A stretch of DNA of 64,000 nucleotides, taken from DATJLY01 sp035604615. GTDB lineage: Bacteria > Pseudomonadota > Alphaproteobacteria > ATCC43930 > CGMCC-115725. Made by a program: the position numbers and the translations under genes. The stretch spans positions 109,190 to 173,189 of the forward strand of contig DATNID010000045.1 in the NCBI GenBank assembly GCA_035604615.1, written 5' to 3'. Each line of letters opens with the position of its first letter. The first letter of the stretch is position 1. The notes below the pieces were generated by a model. That model saw only the letters and a list, made by a program, of their open reading frames with translations. It did no database searches and had not been told where the DNA came from. Of this stretch, positions 35,213 through 43,541 are shown in pieces.

Positions 35213-36982
35213 TTGAGCATCGCCACGCAAATTTCGCCCACCCGCAACGCGCCGGCCGATCCGGTCCTGACCGAGATCGTGCGTGCCGGCGTCAAGGCGG
35301 TGACCAACGAGATGAAGACCAATCTCACCCGCACTGCCTACAACACCATCATCTACGAGGCGCTCGACTTCACGGTCGGGCTGTTCACCGCCGATGGGCG
35401 CACGGTGTCGATCGGATTGGGATTGCCGATGTTCATCCGCGGCATGCGCGAGGTGATCGCGGCGAAGCTCGCGCATTTCGGCGCCGACATCCATCCCGGC
35501 GACATCCTGGTCACCAACGACGCCTACACCACCGGCAGCCACCTCAACCACATCACGCTCACCCTGCCGATCTTCTTCAAGGGCGAGCTGGTGGGGTTCT
35601 CGTGCTGCATGGCGCATTGGCTCGACATCGGCGGCACACTCGGCGGCGTCACCACCGACATCTATTCCGAGGGGCTGCAGATCCCGCTCCTCAAGCTGCA
35701 AAGCCGGGGCAAGATCAACCAGGACCTGGTCGACATCATCCGCATGAACGTGCGCTTCCCGGAGAACGCAATCGGCGATCTCCGCGCCCAGATCACCGCC
35801 GTCAAGACCGGCGAGAAGCGGTTTCTCGAGCTGGTCGGCCGCTACGGCCCGCGCGAGGTTCGCGCCGCCATCGACCACATCATGGACCTGTCGGAGCAGG
35901 CGGCGCGCGCCCGCACTCTGTCGATCCCGGACGGGACTTACGAGGCCGAATCCTACATGGACGACGACGGCGTCGATCTCGGCAAGAAGGTGCCGATCAA
36001 GGTCAAGGTGATCGTCGCCGGCGACAGGATGACCATCGACCTCTCGGGCGTCGCGCCACAGGTGAGGGGATTCTACAATTCCGGCCAGACCACCGCCTAC
36101 GCCTGCGCGCAGGTGGCCTACAAGTGTCTCACCTCGCCGACCGACTATCCCATCAACGACGGCAGCTTCCGCCCGCTCGAGGTGGTGGCGCCCTTGGGCC
36201 GCGTGGTGAGCGCGGTCAAGCCGGCGGCGATGCGGCGCTGGATGACCTTCCCGATGACCATCGTCGACACCGTGTTCCGCGCCATGGCGCCGGCCATTCC
36301 CGAGCGCGTCGCGGCCGGGCACCACGCCGACCTCATCATCGCGCTGCTGGTCGGGCTCTCGGAGAAGACCAAGCGCGTCATCATCGCCGGCATCAGCCAA
36401 ACGGGCGGCGGCTGGGGTGCGAAATTGCACGAGGACGGGGTCAGCGCCACCATCGCCATGAACGACGGCGACACCCACAACAGCCCGGTCGAGCTGCTCG
36501 AGACCAAGTATCCCTTCGTGGTCGAACGCTACGAGCTGGTGCCGGATTCCTGCGGCGCTGGGCGCAATCGCGGCGGGCTCGGCTGCGAGCGGGTGGTGCG
36601 CGTCACCACCGATCTCCGTCTCACCACCCATATCGACCGCTCGCAATGCGCGCCGTGGGGCCTCTTCGGCGGCGGCGACGCGCTCCCCAACCGCATCGCC
36701 ATCCGCCGCAAGGGCCAGGTGAAGGACGATTTCGGCAACGCCAAGATCTACACGCTCGCGCTCGCCAAGGACGACGCGGTGATCCTGCGCGGCGGCGGCG
36801 GCGGCGGTTTCGGCAGCCCGCTCGAGCGCGCGCCCGGCAAGGTGCGCGAGGACGTGTTCCAGGGCTATGTCTCGCGCGAAGCGGCGCGCGATCTCTACGG
36901 CGTCGTCATCGACCCCGCGACCGGGGAGGTTGACGAGCCGGCGACCGAGGCGTTGCGCGCGCGCATGCGCGCCGCGGCATAG
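35213..36982 (+). CDS. Hydantoinase B family protein without an adjacent HyuA
   Basis: Protein of 589 residues with the HyuB signatures: TEIVRAGVKAVTNEM near 20, LTRTAYNTIIYEALDF near 40, GGGWGAKLHEDG near 400 and GGGGGGFGSPLE near 530. The only fitting start is TTG at 35213, seven bases after AGGGAG; upstream in-frame ATG codons lie inside the previous gene. HyuB normally works with the ATPase HyuA, but none is encoded within 10 kb here. It may use the HyuA at 20.1 kb, act with another partner, or have changed function. It is clearly diverged from the 22.1-kb HyuB. Confidence 0.9.
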   Translation: MSIATQISPTRNAPADPVLTEIVRAGVKAVTNEMKTNLTRTAYNTIIYEALDFTVGLFTADGRTVSIGLGLPMFIRGMREVIAAKLAHFGADIHPGDILVTNDAYTTGSHLNHITLTLPIFFKGELVGFSCCMAHWLDIGGTLGGVTTDIYSEGLQIPLLKLQSRGKINQDLVDIIRMNVRFPENAIGDLRAQITAVKTGEKRFLELVGRYGPREVRAAIDHIMDLSEQAARARTLSIPDGTYEAESYMDDDGVDLGKKVPIKVKVIVAGDRMTIDLSGVAPQVRGFYNSGQTTAYACAQVAYKCLTSPTDYPINDGSFRPLEVVAPLGRVVSAVKPAAMRRWMTFPMTIVDTVFRAMAPAIPERVAAGHHADLIIALLVGLSEKTKRVIIAGISQTGGGWGAKLHEDGVSATIAMNDGDTHNSPVELLETKYPFVVERYELVPDSCGAGRNRGGLGCERVVRVTTDLRLTTHIDRSQCAPWGLFGGGDALPNRIAIRRKGQVKDDFGNAKIYTLALAKDDAVILRGGGGGGFGSPLERAPGKVREDVFQGYVSREAARDLYGVVIDPATGEVDEPATEALRARMRAAA

Positions 36983-36986
36983 CGCC

Positions 36987-37745
36987 ATGCACGGCTATGC
37001 GTACCGGATCGCCGCGCTTTGCGCACTGATGTGCGCCGGTGCACCGGGCGCGATCGCCGGCCCTCCGTTCCGCACCGACGATCCCGAACCGGTCGATTAC
37101 CAGCATTGGGAAGTCTATGGCTTCTCGCAGGCGACGCATGTGCAGGGCGACACGGCGGGCATTCTCCTCGGCATCGAGGTGAATTACGGCGCGCTGCCGG
37201 ACCTGCAGCTTCACGTTATCGCCCCCGTCGCGTTCGACGCGCCAAGCGGAGCCGGCACCCGGTTCGGCTACGGCGACACCGAGCTCGGCGTCAAATACCG
37301 CTTCGTCGAGGAAGACGAAGACGGCTGGCGGCCGCAGATCGGCGTGTTTCCACAGTTCGAGGCGCCGACCGGCGATGCTCACCGCGGCCTGGGCGCCGGC
37401 CACGCGCGCGAATTCTTTCCCGTGTGGCTGCAGAAGAGCTTCGGTTCGTGGCTGACCTATGGCGGCGGCGGTTATTGGAACAATCCCGGCGCCGGCAACA
37501 AGAACTACTGGTTCGCTGGCTGGCTGTTGCAGCGGCAAGTGACGGATGACTTGGCATTGGGCGGCGAGCTGTTCCACCAGACCGCCGACACGGCGGGCGG
37601 CCATGACAGCACCGGCTTCAATCTCGGCGGCATCTACGACATCACCGAGAATTACCACCTGCTGTTCTCGGCCGGCCGCGGCCTGCAGGACGTGCCCGAT
37701 ACCAACGAGTTTTCCTATTACGTCGCGATCCAGTGGACGTTCTGA
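36987..37745 (+). CDS. Predicted outer-membrane beta-barrel protein (MetA-like)
   Basis: Protein of 252 residues. Residues 1-24 form a signal peptide; the mature chain starts GPPFRTDDPEPVDYQHWE, followed by alternating amphipathic strands rich in Tyr, Trp and Gly and a final residue Phe after VAIQWT, the usual ending of outer-membrane barrels. It resembles the family named after MetA of phenol degradation pathways, which may help hydrophobic substrates cross the outer membrane. Five bases separate it from the HyuB stop, so it is co-transcribed. Confidence 0.75.
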   Translation: MHGYAYRIAALCALMCAGAPGAIAGPPFRTDDPEPVDYQHWEVYGFSQATHVQGDTAGILLGIEVNYGALPDLQLHVIAPVAFDAPSGAGTRFGYGDTELGVKYRFVEEDEDGWRPQIGVFPQFEAPTGDAHRGLGAGHAREFFPVWLQKSFGSWLTYGGGGYWNNPGAGNKNYWFAGWLLQRQVTDDLALGGELFHQTADTAGGHDSTGFNLGGIYDITENYHLLFSAGRGLQDVPDTNEFSYYVAIQWTF

Positions 37746-37772
37746 GCCGCCGCGCCATGAACTTGCGTGTGG

Positions 37773-38831
37773 CTAAAGCGGGATCTCCGCCGCACGCGCG
37801 TGGGCGGCCAGCAGGCCCGGAAGCCGCGCGGGATCGCCGCGCGCCATGCCGCACTCGGTGCCGACGCCGTCGACGCGCGCGTGGCGCCGCGCGGCTGCGA
37901 GCCGCGCCGCGTCGCCCTTGGCGTCCTCGTGGTGGACGAGGCCGAGATAAAGCTCGGTCTCCGCGCCTAGCTTCAATTTCTCCAGCGGCACGTAGTAGGC
38001 GTCGTCGGTGCGCCCCTTGGGCACGGGCAGGTGGAAGAACTGGATGGGCCGCTTGACGCCGGCGGCGACGGCGTTGGTGATCTCGACCATGATGCCGGCA
38101 TCCTTGGGCTGGACGCAGTGCTCGTCGGCCGGGCTGCCGTAGCACAGGTGATAGCCGAGCTCGATCCCGGGCGGCACCGCGTCGCCGATGGTCTTGAGCA
38201 CGTCGATCGTCTCGGTGCGGAAATCGACCGGACCCTTGTCGTAATAGCCTTCCCAGGCCAGCACTTCCTGGCATACGTCCCATTGCAGCGCGATGCGGTC
38301 GTTGGGCAGCGCGGCCGCGATCTTCGCCACCTCGCCGGTGAAGTGCCGCGTCAGCGCCGGCAGCAGCGCGGGCCGGTCGCCCGGCACCATGTTGTTGTAG
38401 GTGGGCGCGATCGGCGTCGGGATGCAGATCTGGAACTTGACCTTGGCCGGGATCGCGCCTGCCTTCTGCAGGCGCTCGAACACCGCCCAGGACTGGATCG
38501 CCATGTCGGCATAGCCGGTCGCGAACAGCGCGGCGTCGGGCTTGGCGCCGCGCTTGATGCGGAGGCGCGGGATTTCGCGCAGCAGCTTGCCGTCCCACTG
38601 CACGAACTTAAACGGCGGCACGTCGGCGGCAAGCTCGATCGCCGGGTTCTGCGCCAGCACGTCCTGGAGGAAGCGGATCCAGGTCTTGCGGATGCCGGTC
38701 TCGCCGTCGGGCAGGCGCACGAGATGCGGTCCCACGGCGCTCGACAATGTCCGGAACACGGTCTCGGAATCGGGCAGCGGAATGCTGCCCACGAAATGCA
38801 CGATCGGATGGCGGCTGCGGTCTGCGCACAT
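37773..38831 (-). CDS. MetE/UROD-like barrel protein of unknown function (paralogue 2)
   Basis: Protein of 352 residues, paralogue of 34161-35201. Shared motifs: VHFVGSIPLPDSETVF, LPDGETGIRKTWI, ALQWDVCQE, LGYHLCYGSPADEH, PIQFFHLPVPKGRTDDAYY and GTECGM. The zinc-site-like HLCYG and EC motifs are conserved. GGAGG sits eight bases before the ATG. It is divergent from the UbiD gene and convergent with the outer-membrane-like gene. The two copies bracket the orphan HyuB, hinting at a shared pathway, but nothing in the sequence names the reaction. Confidence 0.8.
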   Translation of the reverse strand: MCADRSRHPIVHFVGSIPLPDSETVFRTLSSAVGPHLVRLPDGETGIRKTWIRFLQDVLAQNPAIELAADVPPFKFVQWDGKLLREIPRLRIKRGAKPDAALFATGYADMAIQSWAVFERLQKAGAIPAKVKFQICIPTPIAPTYNNMVPGDRPALLPALTRHFTGEVAKIAAALPNDRIALQWDVCQEVLAWEGYYDKGPVDFRTETIDVLKTIGDAVPPGIELGYHLCYGSPADEHCVQPKDAGIMVEITNAVAAGVKRPIQFFHLPVPKGRTDDAYYVPLEKLKLGAETELYLGLVHHEDAKGDAARLAAARRHARVDGVGTECGMARGDPARLPGLLAAHARAAEIPL

Positions 38832-38897
38832 CTTATGGTCCTCCCTTCCGGCAAAATAGCGCCTCGTGCCGGGGCCGCGGAACCGCTATTAACGATG

Positions 38898-38930
38898 GGC
38901 CGGATGCGCCCGATATGGCAAAATCCGGCC
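38898..38930. promoter_or_regulatory. Inverted repeat in divergent promoter region
   Basis: Perfect 8-base arms GGCCGGAT and ATCCGGCC separated by 17 bases, in the gap between the divergent MetE/UROD-like and UbiD genes and 20 bases ahead of the UbiD start. It could be an operator for a dimeric regulator or a hairpin in the leader. No regulator gene is near. Confidence 0.3.
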
Positions 38931-38950
38931 AAGATTGAGGAGGCCGCGCC

Positions 38951-40498
38951 ATGGATACGAACCTCGCCACCGTCACGTCCGAGGGTCTCGATCTCGATCG
39001 CTTCCGGCTGCGCCGCTTCATCCAGGATTTGCCCGCCGACGAGCTCGACGTGCGCGACGAGAAGCGCGACATCGCCGAGGTCGCGACGGTGCTCGATGGC
39101 AATGCCAAGGCGGTGTGGTTCCGCAATCTTGGCCCCGAGGGCGCGGAGCTCGTGGGCAATGTCGCGGCCAGCCGTTCGCGCATCGCCCGCGCCTTCGGCG
39201 TCGCGCCGCAGGGATTGCTGCCCGAGCTGCTGCGCCGCCTCAAGCTGCCGCCCCAGATCGTCGAGCTCACGCGCGAGCAGGCGCCGGTGCAGCAGGTGGT
39301 CTTGACCGGCGACGCGATCGACCTCACCAAGCTGCCCGTCCATCTCCATCACGGCAGCGATGGCGGGCTCTATATCTCTGCCTCGATCGATTATTCGCAC
39401 GACCGCCGCACCGGCTGGACCAATGTCGGATTCCGCCGCCTGATGCTGCGCGGGCGCGCCGAGACCGGCGCCGACGTGACCGCGCCGAGCGACTTCAAGG
39501 CGATCTACGAGTCCGCCGTCGCCGCCGGAGAGACGCTGCCGGTAAGCTTCGTGGTGGGCTGCTGGCCGACCGACCTTGTCGCCGCGACCATGCGCGTTCC
39601 GGTCGACGAACTGGGCCTGGTCGCGTCGCTCCGGGGCGCGCCCTTGCCGGTGGTGAAGTCCGTCACCAACGACATCCGCGTGCCGGCCGACGCCGAATGG
39701 GTGATCGAGGGCTATCTCGATCAGCGCGGCCAAGTCGAGGCAGAGGGTCCGTTCGGCGAGTTCCTGGGATATTACGGCGGCGTCAAGCGCAATCCCGTGT
39801 TCCATGTCACGGCGATCACCCATCGCAAGGACGCGCTGTTCCAAACCGTCACCATCAGCGGCCGCCACATGGCCAACACCGACACGGCGACGCTCGAGAC
39901 GGTGCGCACCGAGGTCAATGTCTGGCGCATGCTCGAGGCGGTGGTGCGCGAGCCGGTGGCGGTCTACGCGCCGGTGGCGACGGGCGGCATGCTCACGGCG
40001 CGCGTCGCGCTGCGTCAGCGCACCCAGGGCGAGGCGCGCAGCGCCATCATGACCATCCTCGGCGGCACCAACGTCAAGAACGTGTCGGTGGTGGACAGCG
40101 ACATCGACATCTTCTCCGACGAGCAGATGGAATGGGCAATGGCGACGCGCTTCCAGCCCGACCGCGATCTCGTGGTGATGGAGCGCGTCTCCGCCATCCC
40201 GCTCGATCCCTCGACCGGGGGCGCCCATGTCGGCGGCAAATTCGGCTTCGACCTGACCGTGCCCTTCGGCAAGGTCGGCAGCTTCGAATGGTCGGCGCCC
40301 GCGCCGCCGCGCTACGAGGGCAGGCGCTTCGCGTCGCTCGGCGCCGCGCTCGCCGACGGGCCTAAGCGGTTCGAGGAGCTGGTGGCCGCGCTCGGCAGCC
40401 GCGACGGCCGCGAGGTGGTGCGCGAGATCGAGGATTTGCGCCAGGGCGGCCGCCTCGTGCGCGACGAGCAGGGACGCTACATGATCCCGGCCCGCTGA
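38951..40498 (+). CDS. UbiD-family prenylated-FMN decarboxylase (copy 1)
   Basis: Protein of 515 residues, a little longer than typical. The catalytic loop EGPFGEFLGYYGG places the two active Glu residues at E265 and E270, and the paired Arg is in the NVGFRRLML strand near 165. UbiD enzymes reversibly remove a carboxyl group from aromatic or unsaturated acids using prenylated FMN made by UbiX; no UbiX is in the window. GAGGAGG precedes the ATG. The next gene, a binding-protein-fold protein without a signal peptide, follows after 58 bases. Confidence 0.9.
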   Translation: MDTNLATVTSEGLDLDRFRLRRFIQDLPADELDVRDEKRDIAEVATVLDGNAKAVWFRNLGPEGAELVGNVAASRSRIARAFGVAPQGLLPELLRRLKLPPQIVELTREQAPVQQVVLTGDAIDLTKLPVHLHHGSDGGLYISASIDYSHDRRTGWTNVGFRRLMLRGRAETGADVTAPSDFKAIYESAVAAGETLPVSFVVGCWPTDLVAATMRVPVDELGLVASLRGAPLPVVKSVTNDIRVPADAEWVIEGYLDQRGQVEAEGPFGEFLGYYGGVKRNPVFHVTAITHRKDALFQTVTISGRHMANTDTATLETVRTEVNVWRMLEAVVREPVAVYAPVATGGMLTARVALRQRTQGEARSAIMTILGGTNVKNVSVVDSDIDIFSDEQMEWAMATRFQPDRDLVVMERVSAIPLDPSTGGAHVGGKFGFDLTVPFGKVGSFEWSAPAPPRYEGRRFASLGAALADGPKRFEELVAALGSRDGREVVREIEDLRQGGRLVRDEQGRYMIPAR

Positions 40499-40556
40499 TT
40501 GACAGGCCGCGCGCCCGTTGCGAGATTCGCCCGATAAATCTGACCTGAGGATCGCC

Positions 40557-41471
40557 ATGACCGAAGCCGGCCTGAAGAAAGTCACCGTCTCGATGATGAA
40601 CGCCATTCACGACCTGCCGCTGCTGGTGGCGCGCGACGAGGGGTTCTTCCGCGACCAGGGGCTCGATGTCGAGATCCTGAAGACGCCGGGATCGGGGCAA
40701 TACACCTCGGACCATCAGGCGCTGCGCGCCAACATCTTCGATCGTACCATGGAGACGCTCTACGACCAGGGCCAGTGCGACCAGTTCCGCATGTGCGAAT
40801 GGGGCGTGATGAAGCGCGCGGTCGAATCCATGACCGAGACCGGCCACCGCCCGGCCAAGATCGTGGCGCTCGGCTCGGCCATGTCGTCCTTCGCGCTCGT
40901 CGCCGATCCCAAGGCGCGCATCTACGAGCCGGAGCAGCTGAAGAACCGGCCAATCGCGGTCAGCCCGTTCAACGGCTCGCACTTCACCACCTTGAAGCTG
41001 CTGGACGGATTTCTGAACCGCGACCAGATCAAGACCATTTTCGCCGGCACCATGCGCGAGCGGCTCGAGGCGGTGAAGAAGGGCGAGGTCGCGGCGGCCA
41101 GCGTGATGGAGCCTTGGATCAGCGTCGCCGAGAAGCAGGGTCTGCGCGTCATCCTCGAATCCCATTCGACCCGCAGCGAGGCCGCCGGCGACGAGCTCGA
41201 CGGCCCGACGCTCGCCAAGATGTTCCGCGCCGAGGCTGCCGCCGCCGAGGCGATCGACAAGAACCCCGAGAAATACGCGCACTACCTGATCGAGGAGGCG
41301 GGCGGTCTGCTCGAGGCCAGGGATCTGAAGCTCGCGCGCATCGTCAACGCGCCGCCGGAGCCCTACACCCGCGAGCGCTTCGATCACACCTACACCTGGA
41401 CCCTCAATTGGGGCCTGGTGCCGCCGGGTGCGACCTACGAGAACACTGTCGACAACCGGGCCTGGCAGTAG
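40557..41471 (+). CDS. NMT1-like solute-binding-fold protein without signal peptide
   Basis: Protein of 304 residues with the NMT1/THI5 fold pattern: MMNAIHDLPLLVARDEGFFRDQGLDVEIL at the start, then a SSFALVADP strand and the IAVSPFNGSHF segment. No hydrophobic leader exists, either from the ATG at 40557 or from the TTG 13 codons upstream, so it probably stays in the cytoplasm. It may be an enzyme or ligand-holding protein, as in THI5 and 4,5-dihydroxyphthalate decarboxylase, which also use this fold. It sits between UbiD and a Tat-exported binding protein that starts one base after its stop. Confidence 0.78.
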   Translation: MTEAGLKKVTVSMMNAIHDLPLLVARDEGFFRDQGLDVEILKTPGSGQYTSDHQALRANIFDRTMETLYDQGQCDQFRMCEWGVMKRAVESMTETGHRPAKIVALGSAMSSFALVADPKARIYEPEQLKNRPIAVSPFNGSHFTTLKLLDGFLNRDQIKTIFAGTMRERLEAVKKGEVAAASVMEPWISVAEKQGLRVILESHSTRSEAAGDELDGPTLAKMFRAEAAAAEAIDKNPEKYAHYLIEEAGGLLEARDLKLARIVNAPPEPYTRERFDHTYTWTLNWGLVPPGATYENTVDNRAWQ

Positions 41472-41472
41472 C

Positions 41473-42669
41473 GTGACCTCCCGCCGTTCGGTCCTCGCGG
41501 GGATCGCCGCATCGCCATTGTTCGCGCGCGGCGCGGTGGCGCAGGGAAAGCCGATCCGCATCGGCCAGTCGCTGTCGCTGACCGGCCCGCTGGGGCAGAC
41601 CGGGCTGGTGCATAAGATCGTCGGCGAGATATTCACCGCCAAGATCAACGCGGGCGGCGGTCTGCTCGGGCGGCCGATCGAATACGTGCTGCTCGACGAC
41701 CAGTCGAAGCCCGACACCTCGCGCACGCTCTACGAGCGGCTGATCACCGCCGAGTCCGTCGACCTCATCCTCGGCCCCTACGGCACGTCGGCGGTCCTCG
41801 CAGCGATGGCGGTGGCGGCGCGCTATCGCAAGCTCTTCATCCAGAGCAGCCTCGGCTTGCCCGAGCTCGCGACCTACGAGATGCAGTTCGCGGCGACGGT
41901 GGGCGGCGCGGATGGCGACAAGACGCTCGCCGCCAAGGTGCTCGACGCCTATGGCAGCGCCGGGCACCAGCCGGTCAAGACCGTCACGATCGCCAGCAGC
42001 AAGTTCCCCTCGGCGCAGCGCATGGCGCAGGGCATGCAGACGATCGCCAAGTCCAAGGGCGTCGCGGTGCCGCTCTTTCTTGAATACGATTTCGGGACCC
42101 ACGAGTTCGGCGCCATCGCAGCGCGGGTCAAGGACACCGATGCCGATCTCCTGTGGGTCGGCGCGCTCGGGGTCGACGGCAATTTGCTGCTTGAGGCGCT
42201 GGGCCAGTTGAACTACACGCCGCGGCGGCATTTCTATCTCTATCCCTCGTCGGGGCCGCTCGCGGTGTTCGGTCCGGCCGATCACGGCACCTCGGTCACC
42301 AATTTCGAGGACGTGCCGCCCTTCACCGCGTCGCCGGAGGGAGCCGCCTTCGCCGACGCCTTCCGCGCCCAGGCCGAAAAGGCGAACCTGCCCTATCCGC
42401 ATGCCGACTCGCAGGCCGGCTACGAATACTCGGCGTGGCAGATCCTGGTCGCGGCGGTGAACGCCACCAAGAGCCTCGACGACAAGACGCTCGCCCAATG
42501 GCTCGAGCACGCGACCGTCGATACCGTGACGGGACGGCGCAACTTCGCCGGCCCGTACCACACCAGCGGCACGGACCTGCAGATGCTGCGCCAGATACAG
42601 GATCAGAAATGGGTCGCGGTGTGGCCGGCGGAAAACGCCACGCCCGGCACGAAACTCATCGCGCCGTAG
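41473..42669 (+). CDS. ABC transporter substrate-binding protein, LivK family, with Tat-like signal
   Basis: Protein of 398 residues starting at GTG, one base after the upstream stop. The leader TSRRSVLAGIAAS carries a twin-arginine pattern and ends at AVA-Q, so export is probably by Tat. The mature chain opens IRIGQSLSLTGPLGQTG, the classic Liv-type strand. In context with UbiD the ligand is likely an aromatic acid. The stop codon abuts the stop of the convergent SDR gene with no base between them. Confidence 0.87.
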   Translation: MTSRRSVLAGIAASPLFARGAVAQGKPIRIGQSLSLTGPLGQTGLVHKIVGEIFTAKINAGGGLLGRPIEYVLLDDQSKPDTSRTLYERLITAESVDLILGPYGTSAVLAAMAVAARYRKLFIQSSLGLPELATYEMQFAATVGGADGDKTLAAKVLDAYGSAGHQPVKTVTIASSKFPSAQRMAQGMQTIAKSKGVAVPLFLEYDFGTHEFGAIAARVKDTDADLLWVGALGVDGNLLLEALGQLNYTPRRHFYLYPSSGPLAVFGPADHGTSVTNFEDVPPFTASPEGAAFADAFRAQAEKANLPYPHADSQAGYEYSAWQILVAAVNATKSLDDKTLAQWLEHATVDTVTGRRNFAGPYHTSGTDLQMLRQIQDQKWVAVWPAENATPGTKLIAP

Positions 42670-43431
42670 TCACCCCGCCAGCGAGCCGCCGTCGATGCCA
42701 AGCATCGAGCCGGTGATCATGCGGCTCGCGTCGGACGCCAGGAACAGCACCAGGTCCGCGACCTCGTCGGGGAGCACGTAGCGGCCCAACGGGATGCGCC
42801 GCACGAAGCGGCGCTTGGCTTCCGCCGGATCGCCGTTGCCGGCGCGGGCGCGCTCCAGCCGCTTGATCATGTCGCTCTCGACGGGCGCGGGATGGATCGA
42901 GTTGACCCGGATGCGGCGCGGCGCGGCCTCGAGCGCGGCGGTGCGCATGATGCCGATCACCGCGTGCTTGCTCGCGCAATAGGCCACGAACTCGGCGGCG
43001 CCGCGCAGGCCCGCAGTCGACGAGGTGACGATGACGCTGCCGCCATCCGCCATCAGCGGCAGCACGTATTTGAGACCGAGAAAGACGCCGGTGACGTTGA
43101 CCGCCATGACGGCGGCAAACCCGTCCTCGGGAAAATCCGCGAGCGGCGCGGTCGGTCCCTCGATGCCGGCATTGTTGAAGAAGACATGAATGGGGCCGAA
43201 GCGGTCGAACGCGGCCCTGGCATAGCCCGCGACCGAGGGGCCTCGCGTCACGTCGGCGGCGATCCAGCTCGCGCGCGCGGGGCCGAGCGCGGCGGCGGCC
43301 TCGGTCAAGCCGCGCTCGTCCTTGTCGACGAGCACGATCCTCGCGCCTTCGTCGGCGAGGCGCTGCGCCGCCGCGCGTCCGATCACGCCCGCGCCGCCGG
43401 TGATGAGTGCGACCTTGCCGTCGAGCTGCAT
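42670..43431 (-). CDS. Short-chain dehydrogenase/reductase (SDR)
   Basis: Classical SDR of 253 residues. Nucleotide site TGGAGVIG at 11-18, Asp at the end of strand 2 (VDKD, about 36) favouring NAD, NNAG at 86-89, catalytic Ser138, Tyr151 and Lys155 (YCASK), and a typical C-terminal GIDGG. It would oxidise a secondary alcohol or cis-diol or reduce a ketone. It stands alone, divergent from the bicupin gene by about 110 bases. A cis-diol dehydrogenase role for one of the Rieske oxygenases is possible but unproven. Confidence 0.9.
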   Translation of the reverse strand: MQLDGKVALITGGAGVIGRAAAQRLADEGARIVLVDKDERGLTEAAAALGPARASWIAADVTRGPSVAGYARAAFDRFGPIHVFFNNAGIEGPTAPLADFPEDGFAAVMAVNVTGVFLGLKYVLPLMADGGSVIVTSSTAGLRGAAEFVAYCASKHAVIGIMRTAALEAAPRRIRVNSIHPAPVESDMIKRLERARAGNGDPAEAKRRFVRRIPLGRYVLPDEVADLVLFLASDASRMITGSMLGIDGGSLAG

Positions 43432-43541
43432 CCCTCGTCCTCCTGCCCCCGCATTATGCGAATGCGCCCGGCCGCGGGCAATGTTGCTTGCCGCGCGCCC
43501 AGGCGCGATGATCGGGCGCGATCCCGCCGAGGAGGACGATC

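Noticed and set aside
38351..40606. A 751-codon minus-strand frame opposite UbiD
   Set aside because: It is the antisense shadow of the UbiD gene, then reads out of frame through the MetE/UROD-like gene. Composition is typical of GC-rich shadows.
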